Below, piece by piece: positions 17,814-28,619 of a stretch of 64,000 bases of DNA. The stretch lies in assembly GCF_000233955.1 (NCBI RefSeq), contig NZ_JH376598.1:1-64000 (forward strand), in the 5' to 3' direction. The notes beneath the pieces are model-generated. The model searched no databases. It had not been told where the DNA came from and worked only from the letters and a program-made list of their open reading frames with translations. Positions within the stretch are counted from its first letter, which is position 1. Each line of letters begins with the position of its first letter. Source of the stretch: Paraprevotella clara YIT 11840 (GTDB taxonomy: Bacteria; Bacteroidota; Bacteroidia; Bacteroidales; Bacteroidaceae). The position numbers and the translations under genes are program-made.

Positions 17814-20800
17814 TTACATCTTGATCCCTTTCTTCGCGGGGCCGTTCTCCGGCGGGCTGCCCACGCCCGCGATCACGATGCGCCCCCCGGAGGCGTCGGC
17901 AATCTGCCGCAGCCGGGAAGGAATACGGGCCGCCGTGTTGTCTTCCTTCGGGAGCTCTTCCGCCGTGTCATGCCGTTCCCGGCACACGTCGTTATCCTCC
18001 TCCGCCTCCTTTCCCTCGCTCTCTTCTATCGGTTTGAGGCTTTGCTGTATCCTGCGGTCTATTTCCGTCAGGTCAGCTTTCAGGGCCGTCAGTTCGGGCT
18101 CCTTGCGCCAGGAACTTTCCACCACTTCCCGCAGGACGGGAATATCTTTCTCCAGTTCCTCGTTCTTTTTCCGGAATTTTTCCAGTGTCGGCTCGATGGT
18201 CGCGAGCGCGTGGATGAAGTTCATCGCCGCCAGTCGCGGGTCGGAGGCGATATTTCCGTAGTTGTACTGGTATAGATAATCCCCTTCACCCCGGACATAA
18301 AAACGGTTCTGCACCAGGTCGAGCCCGTCTTTCCCGGTCGTTTCGCTCTGGACGAGCAGCTCGAACCCGTAGAGGCTCCCGATGGGTTCGAGCCTGTCGA
18401 GCGTGCGTGCCGTTTCGGCGATACGGTTGAGCTGTTTCCCGATGAGCTTGGGGTCGGAGGTTTCCAGCCCGTTCAGTTTCACGGGATTGCGGTACGAGCC
18501 GTCCTCGTTGAACTCGACGCGGGCCTTGAAGTGTTCCAGATCCTTGCCGATACGCCGTATCAGGTCGTTGTTCTTCTCTATCTTCTCCGTGATCTGCTCC
18601 AGCTTGTAGCGGCTCGATGATTTGCCGCGCACGAATGCCTGGCGTTCGCTTTCGAGCGTGGCGATCTTCTTCTCCAGGCGGGCCTTGTCCAGCAGGTCTG
18701 TATTTCCCGAGAGGACGGCGACATACTCGGAAAAATTCATGCCGCTCTTCTCGTCGATGGCCCCCTCGTCGATGGTACGGCTTCCCATGTTGTTGGTCTT
18801 GAGCTGGCGGATGAACAGTTGCTTGTTGTGCAACAGCCCGAACTTGTAGGCGTCGAGCGACTTCTCGACGGCGTATAATATCACGTCCACCTTGTTGTCG
18901 GCATGGAGTTTGGCGATCTCGTTCCCGGTGCGTATTCCCCGCCCGTCGCGCTGCTCCAGGTCGCTGGGACGCCAGGGGCAGTCCAGGTGGTGTATCGCCA
19001 CGCAGCGTTTCTGCGCGTTCACTCCCGTCCCGAGCATCTCGGTCGATCCGAAGAGTACGCGGATTTTCCCGGCGTTCATACCGGCGATCATCTCCTTGCG
19101 CGCTTTTTCCGAGGTCGCCTCCTGGATGAACCGCACCTCGCTTTGGGGTATGCCGTAATCCTCCGCGAGTTTACGCCGTATCTCGGAATAGACGTTCCAC
19201 CCCGCTCCGGGTTTGTAGGTTCCCAGGTCGGAGAATACGAACTGCGTACCTTTGTACGCCTCGAAACGGCGGTAGTAACCGGCAATCATACGGGCGCAGT
19301 GGCTCGCCTTGTTGTCCACGTGGTCGCTGTATAGTTCGGGGTCTATCATACGCATATCGAGCGACATCTTGCGGGCGTAGTCTGTGGCAATGAGCATTTT
19401 CGCCTTTTCCTCCCGCTCCGAGAGCGGCAGGCGGCCCAGGAGCGTGGCATCGCCCGATTTGGCGAATTGCACCAGCCGTTCTATGAACTCCGTCTGCTGG
19501 GGTGTCGGCGGGATATTGTGCAATATCTCGTTCTTTTGCGGTCGGTCGATCCCTATATCCTCCGCCGAGCGGTAATCTGTAATCTCGGAGTAGAACATGG
19601 CCAGTTCGGGAACCTTGATGAAATATCGGAACCGTTCTTTCTGCACGACCTCGTTGGTCACGGAAAACTCGTAGTCGATGGTTTTCTTGGCAAATATGGC
19701 CGCCCAGGCATCGAAGGTGCGGATATTCTGACGCTCCAGTTCCTTCGGGCGCAGGTACTTGAAAAGCAGGTACAGTTCCGTGAGCGAGTTGGAGATGGTC
19801 GTTCCCGAGAGGAACGTCGCCCCCAGGTCGCGGCCCGTGCGCTGCTGTATGGTACGCAGCGCGAAAAGCATGTTGAGCGCCCGCTGCGACCCCTCGGGAT
19901 TTCCGAGGCCCGCCACCCGGTCATGCCGGGTCGTGAAAGTCAGGTTCTTGAATTTGTGGCTCTCGTCCACGTAGAGGTGGTCGATACCCATGAGGCGGAA
20001 GTCCACGGCGTCGTCCTTGCGTGTTTCCAGCGCGTGCGCCACCTTCTGCAACTTGGCTTCCAGGTTGGCCTTGCGTTTCTGACACCCTTTCATCATGGCG
20101 CGGGAAACGTCCCTGCCTTGTGCTTTGAGCACTTCGAGGTTCTCCTCCACACAGTCCAGCTCGGCCTGCAATATCTCCTGCTGTATCTCCGGGGACTGGG
20201 GTATCATGCCGAACTGTTCGTGCGAGAGGATCACGGCGTCCCAGTCGTTGTTGCGTATCTCCCGGAAGATGCGCTCACGCTTCCGGGGCGTGAAATCCTC
20301 CTTGCCCGGGTAGAGGACTTTGGCCATCGGGTAAGCGGTGCAGAACGTCCGGGCTATTTCATGGATGTTGGCTTTCAGCCCGATAATCATGGGTTTATTG
20401 GCCAGCCCGAGGCGTTTCTTCTCGTAGGCCCCGCAGCACATGATAAGGGTCTTTCCGCCGCCCACCTCGTGGTCGATTATCCCGCCGCCGAGCAGTTTGT
20501 CCATCCATATCGCGTCCTTCTGGCTGTCATACAGTTTGTCGATTCCCAGCCCCTTGAGGTCGAGGTCGGGGAATTCCTGGTGCGTCCCGTCGTACTTCGG
20601 GCGCACGTAACAGTTGAAAGTACGGTTATAGAGGTCTGTCAGGCGGTCTTTGAAGTCGGACGACTGCTCGCGCAGCCATTCGGGGAAAGCACCCCGGATC
20701 TCATCTATCTTGCTGTTGGCGAGCTGTATGGCCTCCCCGTCACGCACTTTGACCTCCCGCCGTTCTCCGTCCACCCATTTGAGGACGGTCTTGGTGATGT

Positions 20801-23800
20801 CGGGCGAAGTGTTTTGCAGGGCGTGTTTCAAAAGGTGCAGGCCGTTGTACTTACGGGTCTGCGCGCTGACGGCATACTGCTCCGTGATCTTCACGTTCGT
20901 CGCTTCCGCCTTCACGCCGTACTCGTCCAGGTTGGAGGCGAAGGTGATCTTCACCTCCGTATCGAAGAGCGAGGAGGCGAAACGCTCGTAAACACCTTTT
21001 GGAATCCACCGTTCGCCCAGGTTGAAATCCAGGTCGTCGAAAGCGATGGGTTTGGGCGTCGCCTCGCGCAGAGCCTCCAGCGATTCCCGGGCCGGGGCGT
21101 GGTCGGGATTCTCCCGCAGGAACGCCTCGATCCGTTCGGCTTTCCCGATGACATTGCCGGCGATGAACTTGTCGGCAACCTCGTAGCCGTCCGTTTCCGG
21201 GTTGTAATAGATGCGTCCTTTCAGTTCCCCGAGTATTCCCTCCACGGTAGTTCCCGTGAGCGATGCCATGTAGCGAGGTTCCACCCGGCCGTACTTGTTC
21301 AGGCTGGCCACAAGGGCCTCCGAAGCGTCGTCGGCGTGCGTGATCTCATCGGGATTGAAGGCCACGGGACGCTCGAAGATGTCGGCTTTGCGTGCCTTGC
21401 CTTCGATGTAACGCTCCAGCGATAGAATCTCCGTTCCCCGCGCGTCCATCTTGATCAGGTCGAGGTTGCGTTTGTCATTGAGCCGTCCGAAGCGTTCGGT
21501 GAAATTGTCGTAAAGCCGGTTGAGCATCTCCCGCAGGGCGGGGTTCGCCGTCAGTGTTTCCGCCTCGTTGTTATAAAGGTGGTAATAGGCATCGCGTATC
21601 TCGATATACATGGAGGCTTTCGTCCGTTGTGCAGGCGTGAGTTCCAGCGGGTGGAACATGGGTTGCAGGGATTCAATCCCCCGCAGGTAGCCGACCCGGT
21701 TTTGTCCGTCCGTGACGAGTGTCCCTTCGCGGAAATAGGGGGCGACCTCCCCCTCGAACGGGCGGGGTTTCATATCCGCCTCCCGTATCTGCGGCGTTTC
21801 TTTACCGGGTTCTTCCTCCTCCGGATTGTCCGGCGTGTCGAACAAGCTGCCCGTTCTCGGCGTACCGGCGGCTTGTTCCCGTCTGTCTTTCGGGGCTTCC
21901 GTCGGGGGGCGTACCGCCTGCCGTTCCCGCTGTTCCGGGGGTTCCTGCTGCCGGGTGCTTTGTCGGCGCAGTTCCGCCCTCCGTTCCGGGGTAAGCGACA
22001 TCATCATCTCGTAAAAGCCGTTGATCGGCGGGTTGTCCTCCCAGTTCAGGGAGGCATACAAGTCTTCGGGATCACGCTCCGGTGGCGTCGTTTTCGGCAT
22101 TTCGCTCTTCTGTTCCTCCGGAGAGGAGGCTGGGGCGAATAATGAGGGTTGCCGGGGCGTCTTCCGCTTTGCTCCCCGGCGGCTGTTCCTTTTCTTGGAT
22201 ATACCGAGTTCTGCCTGCCGCCGCTCCTCGGCGCTGAAGCCGAACAGGTCGTAGAGCGTCAGCAACGGTTCCTGCTGCACGTTTACCGGTTCGGCAGCTT
22301 GGGTGGCAGGTGCGGGAGCCGCCGTTTCCACCGTGTCGAAAAGCGACCCGGCGAAGCCCTCCCGCGGTTTCGGTTCCGTTGTTCCGCCCACGTGCTGCAC
22401 GGGAGTATCCGCCATGCCGAAATCTTCGGGTTTCGGCGGGTGTTGCTCCCACAAGCGATTCTCCCGCTCCTTCGACCAGGCCCCGAAGTCGGCCAGATCC
22501 TCCCCGGTCGGTTCTCCGGCGGATGTGGCGGCAGAATCCGGTAACGCTTGTCCGGGTTTGTTTTCGATTCGGGTAATCTCCCCGGTTTCGGTATCGACAT
22601 GGTAGCCCTGCGCCGCCATTTCGGCGACGACGCGGCGTTTTTCCTCCTCTTCCCGTTGCTGCTGAAGGTTACGGGCGTCGGCGATAATCTCCTTGACGAT
22701 TTCTCCGGCAAGGCGGGACTCGTGTCTTTCGGCACGCTGGCGTTCCGCCTGACGGGGACGGGACAATTCCCGCTCCGGTGTACCGGGTGTCTGTTCCGGA
22801 GCATGTTCCAGGCAATAACTCTCGTTGAAATGCCGGTTGAAATCCTCCGAGAGCATACGCCGCATCTCCCGGTCGATGCCGTCCACGCCCTCCGCGTGGG
22901 TGAACTCCATCGCCGGTTTGCCGTAGGGGTCTTTGCCTACTTTGGCCTCGGTATGGATCACCCTGTCGAACGACTGGAAAAGGTTGTTTATCCGGATGCC
23001 GTTCGACAGCTTGCGGGATTCGATGAAATCCCGCTGCCGTTCGGACAGTTCCCCCGTGGCGGCTTTCTTTTGCAGGATAACCAGGTCGCTGCCGACCTCC
23101 GTCCCCGCGTGTTCTGTAAAGAGGTTGTTCGGCAGCCGGATGGCCGATACGGGCTCGCAGCGGTTCATCAGCCACTCGCGCACGGGGCGTCCCTGCTCGG
23201 CGTTCAATACTCCCTGCGAGGTGATGAATGCCACCAGGCCGCCCTCGCGTACCATATCGACGGACTTCATGAAAAAATAGTTGTGCAGCGCCCGTGTGCC
23301 TTGCCGCCGCACGGGGTCGGTATGGGTGGAGAAGAACGGGTCGAAGAGCGCCACGTCCCCGAAAGGGATGTTGCTCACGGCCACGTCGTAGTAACCGGCG
23401 TATTTGGGTTCGATGCGCTCGAATCCCTGTATCCGCACCCGTTTTTCGGGGTGCAGGTGCTTCAGGATCAACCCCGTGGCGGGGTCTTTCTCGAAGCAGG
23501 TGATCTCCGCGTAGGGGTCGTGGAAATCCACGGCATTGACGAAAACCCCCGTTCCCGCACTGGGGTCAAGAATACGTTGGGGGGCAATCCGCGTGTCCCA
23601 TATCGCCTCCACGATGGCGTCTGCCACTTTCGGGGGCGTGTAAAAAGCCGTCAGGACGGAGTTCTTGATCCCGTCCATGTAGCGCTTGTATTCCCGTTCG
23701 TCGGGAGTATTCGCCCTGATGACCTCGTGCAACTCGGCCACGAGCGTTGCCATGCCGTCCTTGTCCGGTTTCCCGGTGGGGTTTTCCAGCACTTCCTTGA

Positions 23801-23936
23801 TGGCGCCGAAGCCGCTGTATGCGCCGAGTGTCCTTTCTTCTTCGGGAGTCGGCGCCCGCCGTTCCCTGTCGAGCGTGAAGGCCGTCTTCAGCGCGTCGAT
23901 ATTCTGGCGGAGGTGGGTTTTCTTATTGAATGCCAT
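17814..23936 (-). CDS. giant DNA methylase-helicase fusion protein
   Basis: 2040-residue protein found in Bacteroides conjugative elements. The N-terminus is an N6-adenine methylase: AdoMet motif Asp-Pro-Ser-Ala-Gly-Thr-Gly (residues 124-130) and catalytic Asn-Ile-Pro-Phe (189-192). A Pro/Glu-rich low-complexity linker spans about 400-750. The C-terminal half is an SF2/SNF2-like helicase: Gly-Gly-Gly-Lys-Thr near 1155, Asp-Glu-Ser-His near 1323 and Gln-Arg-Asp-Gly-Arg-Gly-Ile-Arg near 1667, ending in a coiled coil. It is the last gene of the minus-strand run and overlaps the DUF1896 gene by 14 bp. Protection of the element from restriction, or DNA processing, is inferred. Confidence 0.85.
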   Translation of the reverse strand: MAFNKKTHLRQNIDALKTAFTLDRERRAPTPEEERTLGAYSGFGAIKEVLENPTGKPDKDGMATLVAELHEVIRANTPDEREYKRYMDGIKNSVLTAFYTPPKVADAIVEAIWDTRIAPQRILDPSAGTGVFVNAVDFHDPYAEITCFEKDPATGLILKHLHPEKRVRIQGFERIEPKYAGYYDVAVSNIPFGDVALFDPFFSTHTDPVRRQGTRALHNYFFMKSVDMVREGGLVAFITSQGVLNAEQGRPVREWLMNRCEPVSAIRLPNNLFTEHAGTEVGSDLVILQKKAATGELSERQRDFIESRKLSNGIRINNLFQSFDRVIHTEAKVGKDPYGKPAMEFTHAEGVDGIDREMRRMLSEDFNRHFNESYCLEHAPEQTPGTPERELSRPRQAERQRAERHESRLAGEIVKEIIADARNLQQQREEEEKRRVVAEMAAQGYHVDTETGEITRIENKPGQALPDSAATSAGEPTGEDLADFGAWSKERENRLWEQHPPKPEDFGMADTPVQHVGGTTEPKPREGFAGSLFDTVETAAPAPATQAAEPVNVQQEPLLTLYDLFGFSAEERRQAELGISKKRNSRRGAKRKTPRQPSLFAPASSPEEQKSEMPKTTPPERDPEDLYASLNWEDNPPINGFYEMMMSLTPERRAELRRQSTRQQEPPEQRERQAVRPPTEAPKDRREQAAGTPRTGSLFDTPDNPEEEEPGKETPQIREADMKPRPFEGEVAPYFREGTLVTDGQNRVGYLRGIESLQPMFHPLELTPAQRTKASMYIEIRDAYYHLYNNEAETLTANPALREMLNRLYDNFTERFGRLNDKRNLDLIKMDARGTEILSLERYIEGKARKADIFERPVAFNPDEITHADDASEALVASLNKYGRVEPRYMASLTGTTVEGILGELKGRIYYNPETDGYEVADKFIAGNVIGKAERIEAFLRENPDHAPARESLEALREATPKPIAFDDLDFNLGERWIPKGVYERFASSLFDTEVKITFASNLDEYGVKAEATNVKITEQYAVSAQTRKYNGLHLLKHALQNTSPDITKTVLKWVDGERREVKVRDGEAIQLANSKIDEIRGAFPEWLREQSSDFKDRLTDLYNRTFNCYVRPKYDGTHQEFPDLDLKGLGIDKLYDSQKDAIWMDKLLGGGIIDHEVGGGKTLIMCCGAYEKKRLGLANKPMIIGLKANIHEIARTFCTAYPMAKVLYPGKEDFTPRKRERIFREIRNNDWDAVILSHEQFGMIPQSPEIQQEILQAELDCVEENLEVLKAQGRDVSRAMMKGCQKRKANLEAKLQKVAHALETRKDDAVDFRLMGIDHLYVDESHKFKNLTFTTRHDRVAGLGNPEGSQRALNMLFALRTIQQRTGRDLGATFLSGTTISNSLTELYLLFKYLRPKELERQNIRTFDAWAAIFAKKTIDYEFSVTNEVVQKERFRYFIKVPELAMFYSEITDYRSAEDIGIDRPQKNEILHNIPPTPQQTEFIERLVQFAKSGDATLLGRLPLSEREEKAKMLIATDYARKMSLDMRMIDPELYSDHVDNKASHCARMIAGYYRRFEAYKGTQFVFSDLGTYKPGAGWNVYSEIRRKLAEDYGIPQSEVRFIQEATSEKARKEMIAGMNAGKIRVLFGSTEMLGTGVNAQKRCVAIHHLDCPWRPSDLEQRDGRGIRTGNEIAKLHADNKVDVILYAVEKSLDAYKFGLLHNKQLFIRQLKTNNMGSRTIDEGAIDEKSGMNFSEYVAVLSGNTDLLDKARLEKKIATLESERQAFVRGKSSSRYKLEQITEKIEKNNDLIRRIGKDLEHFKARVEFNEDGSYRNPVKLNGLETSDPKLIGKQLNRIAETARTLDRLEPIGSLYGFELLVQSETTGKDGLDLVQNRFYVRGEGDYLYQYNYGNIASDPRLAAMNFIHALATIEPTLEKFRKKNEELEKDIPVLREVVESSWRKEPELTALKADLTEIDRRIQQSLKPIEESEGKEAEEDNDVCRERHDTAEELPKEDNTAARIPSRLRQIADASGGRIVIAGVGSPPENGPAKKGIKM

Positions 23937-24372
23937 CTTCGAGAAGTATTTGGACGGTTCCCGTCAGTTCGGTATAGAACAGTTCGTAGTCGGGCGTGTC
24001 AGCGAAGTCGTCCGTGAGGTCGTACTTCTCCAGCACCCCGCGGCAGAGGGGCAGCAGGCGTAGAGCCGCCTGCCGGGCGGTATCCTCGGGAATCTCCGCC
24101 TCGAATTCCCTCCAGAGGATGTTTACCAGCGTGTTGTAGGGTGAAAAGTGCAGTCCGCGGCAGAGTTCCTCGCGGGCAATTTCTTCGGCCTCGATGTGGT
24201 TGCAGCCCGAACGGATCGCCTCGCTGTACGCTTGGGCGGCGCTGTCGGCCCGCTCGGCGATGAACTCACCTTCGGCGATGAGTTCCGGGTGGCTGTCCTT
24301 GAGGTAGGATAGTAACGAAAGTCCGTAATAGGACAATTCCCCCGTGGGGGTATGGTGTTGCTTGTCTGGCAT
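23923..24372 (-). CDS. DUF1896 protein
   Basis: 149-residue cytoplasmic protein of the DUF1896 family, a standard companion of the methylase-helicase in Bacteroides ICEs. Visible pattern: [10 protein letters not shown] (about 15-24), Gly-Leu-His-Phe-Ser, Thr-Leu-Val-Asn-Ile-Leu-Trp and Tyr-Thr-Glu-Leu-Thr-Gly-Thr. The start at 24372 is taken because a conserved ACCACT-A5 leader element ends right before it; a longer frame upstream would run through the hairpin. Its 3' end overlaps the methylase-helicase start. Function unknown. Confidence 0.8.
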   Translation of the reverse strand: MPDKQHHTPTGELSYYGLSLLSYLKDSHPELIAEGEFIAERADSAAQAYSEAIRSGCNHIEAEEIAREELCRGLHFSPYNTLVNILWREFEAEIPEDTARQAALRLLPLCRGVLEKYDLTDDFADTPDYELFYTELTGTVQILLEDGIQ

Positions 24373-24464
24373 GATAAGAATTTTTAGTGGTCGTTGATAA
24401 TCGGGGAAGAGAAAGGCGCCCCGGGTTCCCACCCGAAGCGCCGACCACTGAAAAAATCCTTATC
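24373..24464 (-). promoter_or_regulatory. long-stem leader upstream of the DUF1896 gene
   Basis: Near-perfect inverted repeat (24373-24393 with 24442-24464, 21-23 nt arms) enclosing a second GC-rich stem. The arm next to the start codon is a copy of the ACCACT-A5-ATC element also found before topB and traE. It could mask or present the start codon. Confidence 0.55.
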
Positions 24465-24515
24465 AAACAAGCGTATCTCGTTATGACAGGTCTTTTCCAG
24501 TGGCAAAGGTAACGA

Positions 24516-26615
24516 TTATTTCCGTTTGTTCCTCTTTCCCTGCCTGGGAGTATCGCGCGGCTCGAAAACGAACGAGGTCTTGAACTGGTCATCGAGCGTG
24601 AGGGCCGCGTCGAACGTCCCGCCGCCGTTTTTGACGAATCCCCGGATCGTGCCGGTTTTGCCTTTGGTCAGCAGTTCCGCGAGCTGCTTGTCGGTCAGCT
24701 CCTTGCGGGCCACGGTTCTCCATACGGTCAGGCCGCAATCGGGATTCTGGCACTTGGCGAGTTTGGGATAGAACACCACGGGCCTGCCGCAACGCGGGCA
24801 GGCTGTGTCACTCTCCGCGCCGTCGATTCTTGCTTCCAGCAGTTCTTTGGCGATTTGCGAGGCGAAGACCTCGATACCGCGATGGAACGTCGGGGCGTCC
24901 ATCTCCCCGGTAGCGATCTTCGAGAGGGCCAGTTCCCAGCCGCCCGTCATGGCGACATCGGCGATCTTCTTGTCCCTGACCACGGCATACACGGCCAGTC
25001 CCTTGTCCGTGGGTACAAGCGACTTTTTCTCTCGCCTGACATACTCGCGGGCAAAGAGCGTTTCGATGATGGCGGCACGGGTGGCGGGCGTGCCGATGCC
25101 GGCATCCTTCATCGCCTCGCGTTCGGCCTCGTCGGACAGTTCGCGTCCGGCGGTTTCCATCGCCGCCAGCAGGCTCGATTCCGTGTGAAGGGGGCGCGGC
25201 CGGGTCTGTTTCTGTTCCGTGACGCATCCTTTGACGGGCAGCTCGTCGCCTTGCACGATGTCGGGAAGGAGGGTCATGTCCTCCTCTTTCTCCTCGACAG
25301 GTTCATTCAGGACGGCCCGCCAGCCCGTCTCGACCATGATACTGCCGCGGGCCGTGAAATCATGTCCCGCGCTTTGCAGGGTAAGGGAAGTGTTTTCTTT
25401 CACGCAGGCCCCGGAAAAGGTTTCGAGCATCCGCCCCGCGACCATCTCATAGACGATGCGGTGGTCGGCATCCAGTTCGGAAGGGAGGTTCTCGGTGGGA
25501 AGCAGCGCGTGGTGGTCGGCGATCTTTTCGTTGTCCACGCTTCGGCGGGAGAGAGATGCGGTATCCATCCTGCCCGCGTATTCCGCGAAACGGGGATAGC
25601 GTGTCATGTTCCCGATGAGTGCCGGAATCTCCTCGGCCACATCTTCCGATATATAGCGTGAGCCGGTACGGGGATAAGTGATGAACTTCTTCTCGTAAAG
25701 CGACTGGGCGATGTCGAGCGTTTTTTCTGCCGAAAAACCATACCGGCTGTTGGCCTCTTTCTGGAGTGTCGTCAGGTCGTACAAGAGAGGCGGCTGTTCC
25801 CTGGCCTCCTTGCGCTCCACGTTCACGACGCGTACCGTTCGGGCGCCGATAACCTCGGCGCAGGCTGCTTCCGCCTTCTCCCTGCCGTCGAATTTCTCCG
25901 TGGAGAGGACGGTGAACTCCGTGCCCTCCTTTGCCGTGGAGAGCTTCAGCCGGAAATAGGTGGCGGGCTTGAATGCCTTGTTCTCCAGGTAACGGGAGCA
26001 GATGATCGCCAGCGTGGGGGTCTGCACCCGTCCGAGCGACCAGACGCCCCGCCCGGCAGCCACGGCAAGCGCTTGCGAGGCGTTGATACCGACGATCCAG
26101 TCGGCTTCGCTGCGGGCTTTGGCCGAGAGATAAAGGTTGTCGTATTCGTTGCCGGGGCGGAGGTGTTGTAACCCCTCGCGGATGGCCCGGTCGGTCAGGC
26201 TGCTGATCCATAACCGCACGAAAGGGGTGCGGCATTCCAGGTAAGAGTAGATGTAGCGGAAGATCAGCTCACCTTCACGCCCCGCGTCGGTCGCGACGAT
26301 GATGCGCTCGGCCATGCCGAACAATTCCCGGAGAATACCGAGCTGCTTCACGACACCCGGGTCGGCCTTATACTCTTTACCCTCCCGAACCTGCCGGGGC
26401 AGGAGGATGAACGATGATGGCAGGATAGGCAGGTTTTCCCGGCGGAAACCCGCGATGCCGTACTGTTGGGGCATTGCCAGCCCGACCAGGTGGCCGAAGG
26501 CCCAGGTTACGGCGTAGCCGTTTCCCTCGATAAAACCGTCTTTACGGTTCGTGGCTCCCACGATGGCGGCGATCTCACGCGCCACCGAGGGCTTTTCTGC
26601 GATAATTACTTGCAT
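24516..26615 (-). CDS. topB: DNA topoisomerase III, Exc-like
   Basis: 699-residue type IA topoisomerase of the size of CTnDOT Exc, which is needed for full excision. The Toprim domain begins at residue 1 (Ile-Ile-Ala-Glu-Lys-Pro-Ser), the catalytic Tyr lies near residue 316 (Ile-Thr-Tyr-Pro-Arg-Thr-Gly-Ser), and a four-cysteine zinc ribbon (Cys-Pro-Arg-Cys...Cys-Gln-Asn-Pro-Asp-Cys) near 610-635 precedes a basic tail. Second gene of the minus-strand processing operon. It acts on single-stranded or supercoiled DNA during excision or transfer (family knowledge). Confidence 0.93.
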   Translation of the reverse strand: MQVIIAEKPSVAREIAAIVGATNRKDGFIEGNGYAVTWAFGHLVGLAMPQQYGIAGFRRENLPILPSSFILLPRQVREGKEYKADPGVVKQLGILRELFGMAERIIVATDAGREGELIFRYIYSYLECRTPFVRLWISSLTDRAIREGLQHLRPGNEYDNLYLSAKARSEADWIVGINASQALAVAAGRGVWSLGRVQTPTLAIICSRYLENKAFKPATYFRLKLSTAKEGTEFTVLSTEKFDGREKAEAACAEVIGARTVRVVNVERKEAREQPPLLYDLTTLQKEANSRYGFSAEKTLDIAQSLYEKKFITYPRTGSRYISEDVAEEIPALIGNMTRYPRFAEYAGRMDTASLSRRSVDNEKIADHHALLPTENLPSELDADHRIVYEMVAGRMLETFSGACVKENTSLTLQSAGHDFTARGSIMVETGWRAVLNEPVEEKEEDMTLLPDIVQGDELPVKGCVTEQKQTRPRPLHTESSLLAAMETAGRELSDEAEREAMKDAGIGTPATRAAIIETLFAREYVRREKKSLVPTDKGLAVYAVVRDKKIADVAMTGGWELALSKIATGEMDAPTFHRGIEVFASQIAKELLEARIDGAESDTACPRCGRPVVFYPKLAKCQNPDCGLTVWRTVARKELTDKQLAELLTKGKTGTIRGFVKNGGGTFDAALTLDDQFKTSFVFEPRDTPRQGKRNKRK

Positions 26616-26630
26616 GATGATTCGGATTTT

Positions 26631-26846
26631 TCAGTGGTTGTTTTCTTGTTGTTCTTCTTCTTTCTCTTTTTCCGGACGGGAGATCAGCCGGCGGTCGTAA
26701 TAGACATGGTTGCCGTTCCCGTCGTAATACTGCCGTCCGTCGTCCGCCTCCTCCGGGGGGCTGCGTTTACCCGGCCGGAGGTACAAGGCAGCCAGCGCCG
26801 CGATCAGGAGCGGCATGGTTCCAGCCTGCATGTAGAACCATTTCAT
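26631..26846 (-). CDS. small single-span membrane protein
   Basis: 71 residues: a transmembrane segment at about 8-23, then a charged cytoplasmic tail rich in Glu, Gln and Arg. Lies 3 bp after the DUF4099/DUF3945 gene and 15 bp before topB, so it belongs to the same operon. No family recognised. Confidence 0.55.
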   Translation of the reverse strand: MKWFYMQAGTMPLLIAALAALYLRPGKRSPPEEADDGRQYYDGNGNHVYYDRRLISRPEKEKEEEQQENNH

Positions 26847-26849
26847 ACG

Positions 26850-28307
26850 TTATACCTTGACACCTTTGGAGTTGCTCTTTTTGCTGCTGCGGTAATTTTT
26901 CTTCTGCGCCGGGGTGGCCTCCTGCTGTCCCTGCTTGAGCGGCTCTTTCACACCTTTGACCGCTTCGACGGTCTTGCCCTCGGAATTGACGGCGACCTGG
27001 GTACGGCTTTCAACGGCGGGTTTGACCTCCGCCCCCTGCCGTTTCGCACGGTCGGGATTCCAGCGGAAGAAGTCCATCTTGTTACGCTCGAAGTTGGGCT
27101 TGACCCAGGCGTTGAACGGCTCACCCTGCCCGTCCTTGACCATGCCCTTGATGTAGAAAGCCTTGACATCCGCCCGCTTGGAGGGATCATTCACCGCTTC
27201 CGTCCACTGGTCATAAGCCTCTTTGGGCACGGAGGCTTTGAGGATTGTCCGGTGAATCGTGAGCGTGGGCTGTCGTTCGGAGGCCGTCGTTTCCTGCCGT
27301 CCGTTTTTCTCGGCGGCCTTCTGGCGGTAAATCTCCTTGTTCTCCTGGGCGTAGCGGTTGCGATCCAAACCGTCGTAGGTAAAGGAATAGTTACGTTCGG
27401 CCGCGTCGATTTGGATATAGGCATCCCGCTTATAACCCGCGCGGGTGGTATATCCTTCGAGCAACACCTTGCCGCCGCCGTAGAAATCCATCTGCTTGCC
27501 TTCCGAGAGGTCGGCCTCCTTGATGCGGGCACGTTTTTCGAGTAACGAAACGGGCATGGGTTCCAGCGTGTTCGTCCATTTGTCTATCGACACGTAGCAG
27601 GGCGTGAGCTTGCCCGGCTCCAGCTCCAGGTCGATCACTTTCCCGGCGTGGCGGGTGTTCATCAGGTTCGTTTTCGCCTCCTCGTCGAGCAGCACCCCGT
27701 GGAAGGGGGCGTCGAGGTCGGGCCGTTCCTGCCAGTAATGCGGCACGACGCGCAGCGAGCCGTCCGCCTGCTCTTCGAGCGACACGCGCCCTTTGGTGGA
27801 AACACGCATCCCGTTCTCCAGTTCGGGGTTCATCTCCACCAGCCCGTTGGATTTATGTCCGTAAGACATGGCTTTCAGGTGCGGCTCGATGTCCTCCATG
27901 CGGATACCTTTCTTCTCCATATCCGCCAGGTCTATCTTCGTGACGTCCAGCGGCTCGAACTGCCGCTGCTCCTGCGTCTGAAGCCGTTCGGAGGGGTCGA
28001 TACGGTAATTTTCCAGAATCTCCGGGTCGAAGTCGATGCGGATAAGTTTGTTCAGGGCATTCTCCGTCATGACGAAGATACCCGTGTGGACGGGGTTCTG
28101 GGCCTGTTCCATGAACTTTTTGAAGAAGGCTTCGAGGGCTGAATCCTGCGTGTTCACGTTCAGCAGGCTCGCCACATTCTGATCCGTGGGGTCGGCGGTC
28201 TGGATATTGCCGTCCCGATCCACGCCGGTAACGGCTTGCAGTCGTCCGTCGTCGGCATTCTGAACGAGCATGACTTGTTTAGCGTCGTTCTTTACGTTTT
28301 CGTCCAT
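26850..28307 (-). CDS. DUF4099/DUF3945 protein of the excision operon
   Basis: 485-residue soluble protein. An N-terminal DUF4099 region (about 55-160) is followed by one or two DUF3945 repeats (about 165-300; Leu-Leu-Asp-Glu-Glu-Ala-Lys-Thr-Asn-Leu pattern) and a basic, low-complexity tail. Proteins of this build are encoded beside topB/exc in CTnDOT-type elements (the orf3 position), so a part in DNA processing is likely. First gene of the minus-strand run reading to 17814. Confidence 0.78.
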   Translation of the reverse strand: MDENVKNDAKQVMLVQNADDGRLQAVTGVDRDGNIQTADPTDQNVASLLNVNTQDSALEAFFKKFMEQAQNPVHTGIFVMTENALNKLIRIDFDPEILENYRIDPSERLQTQEQRQFEPLDVTKIDLADMEKKGIRMEDIEPHLKAMSYGHKSNGLVEMNPELENGMRVSTKGRVSLEEQADGSLRVVPHYWQERPDLDAPFHGVLLDEEAKTNLMNTRHAGKVIDLELEPGKLTPCYVSIDKWTNTLEPMPVSLLEKRARIKEADLSEGKQMDFYGGGKVLLEGYTTRAGYKRDAYIQIDAAERNYSFTYDGLDRNRYAQENKEIYRQKAAEKNGRQETTASERQPTLTIHRTILKASVPKEAYDQWTEAVNDPSKRADVKAFYIKGMVKDGQGEPFNAWVKPNFERNKMDFFRWNPDRAKRQGAEVKPAVESRTQVAVNSEGKTVEAVKGVKEPLKQGQQEATPAQKKNYRSSKKSNSKGVKV

Positions 28308-28619
28308 AATTACGAGTGTTTTTAGTTAGCACCAATAGCGATGCGGGAACGAAAGTAAGGGGAACCGGCTGAACGTAAAAGAGTTGGAAAGGCTATGGAA
28401 GCATCGGGCACAGAAGTGGCCGCTTGTGGCGCAGGGCAGAGGAAATCGGAGAAACGGAGTGCCGGGAAGGACGGATTTGGCAGAGGGTATTTTCGTGGCT
28501 CCTCACCTTATTGTCAGGTAGTCGGGATCTATTGTTAAATGTCAATAAAGCGCATGGATAACCCGTGTTTTTTTATAAATTTGCGAAAACGGGTTTCAAT
28601 ATCCGACAAAACGTGAGGC
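28308..28619. promoter_or_regulatory. divergent intergenic region with the recombinase promoter
   Basis: Separates the minus-strand DUF4099/DUF3945 gene from the plus-strand recombinase gene. A TAAATTTG box (28576-28583) is centred in an inverted repeat (AACCCGT at 28559-28565, ACGGGTT near 28590-28596), a plausible promoter plus operator. The left boundary of the IS91/recombinase insertion probably lies here but could not be placed. Confidence 0.5.

Noticed and set aside
19467-24017. Long plus-strand frames opposite the methylase-helicase
   Set aside because: No motifs; the minus strand carries full methylase and helicase motifs.
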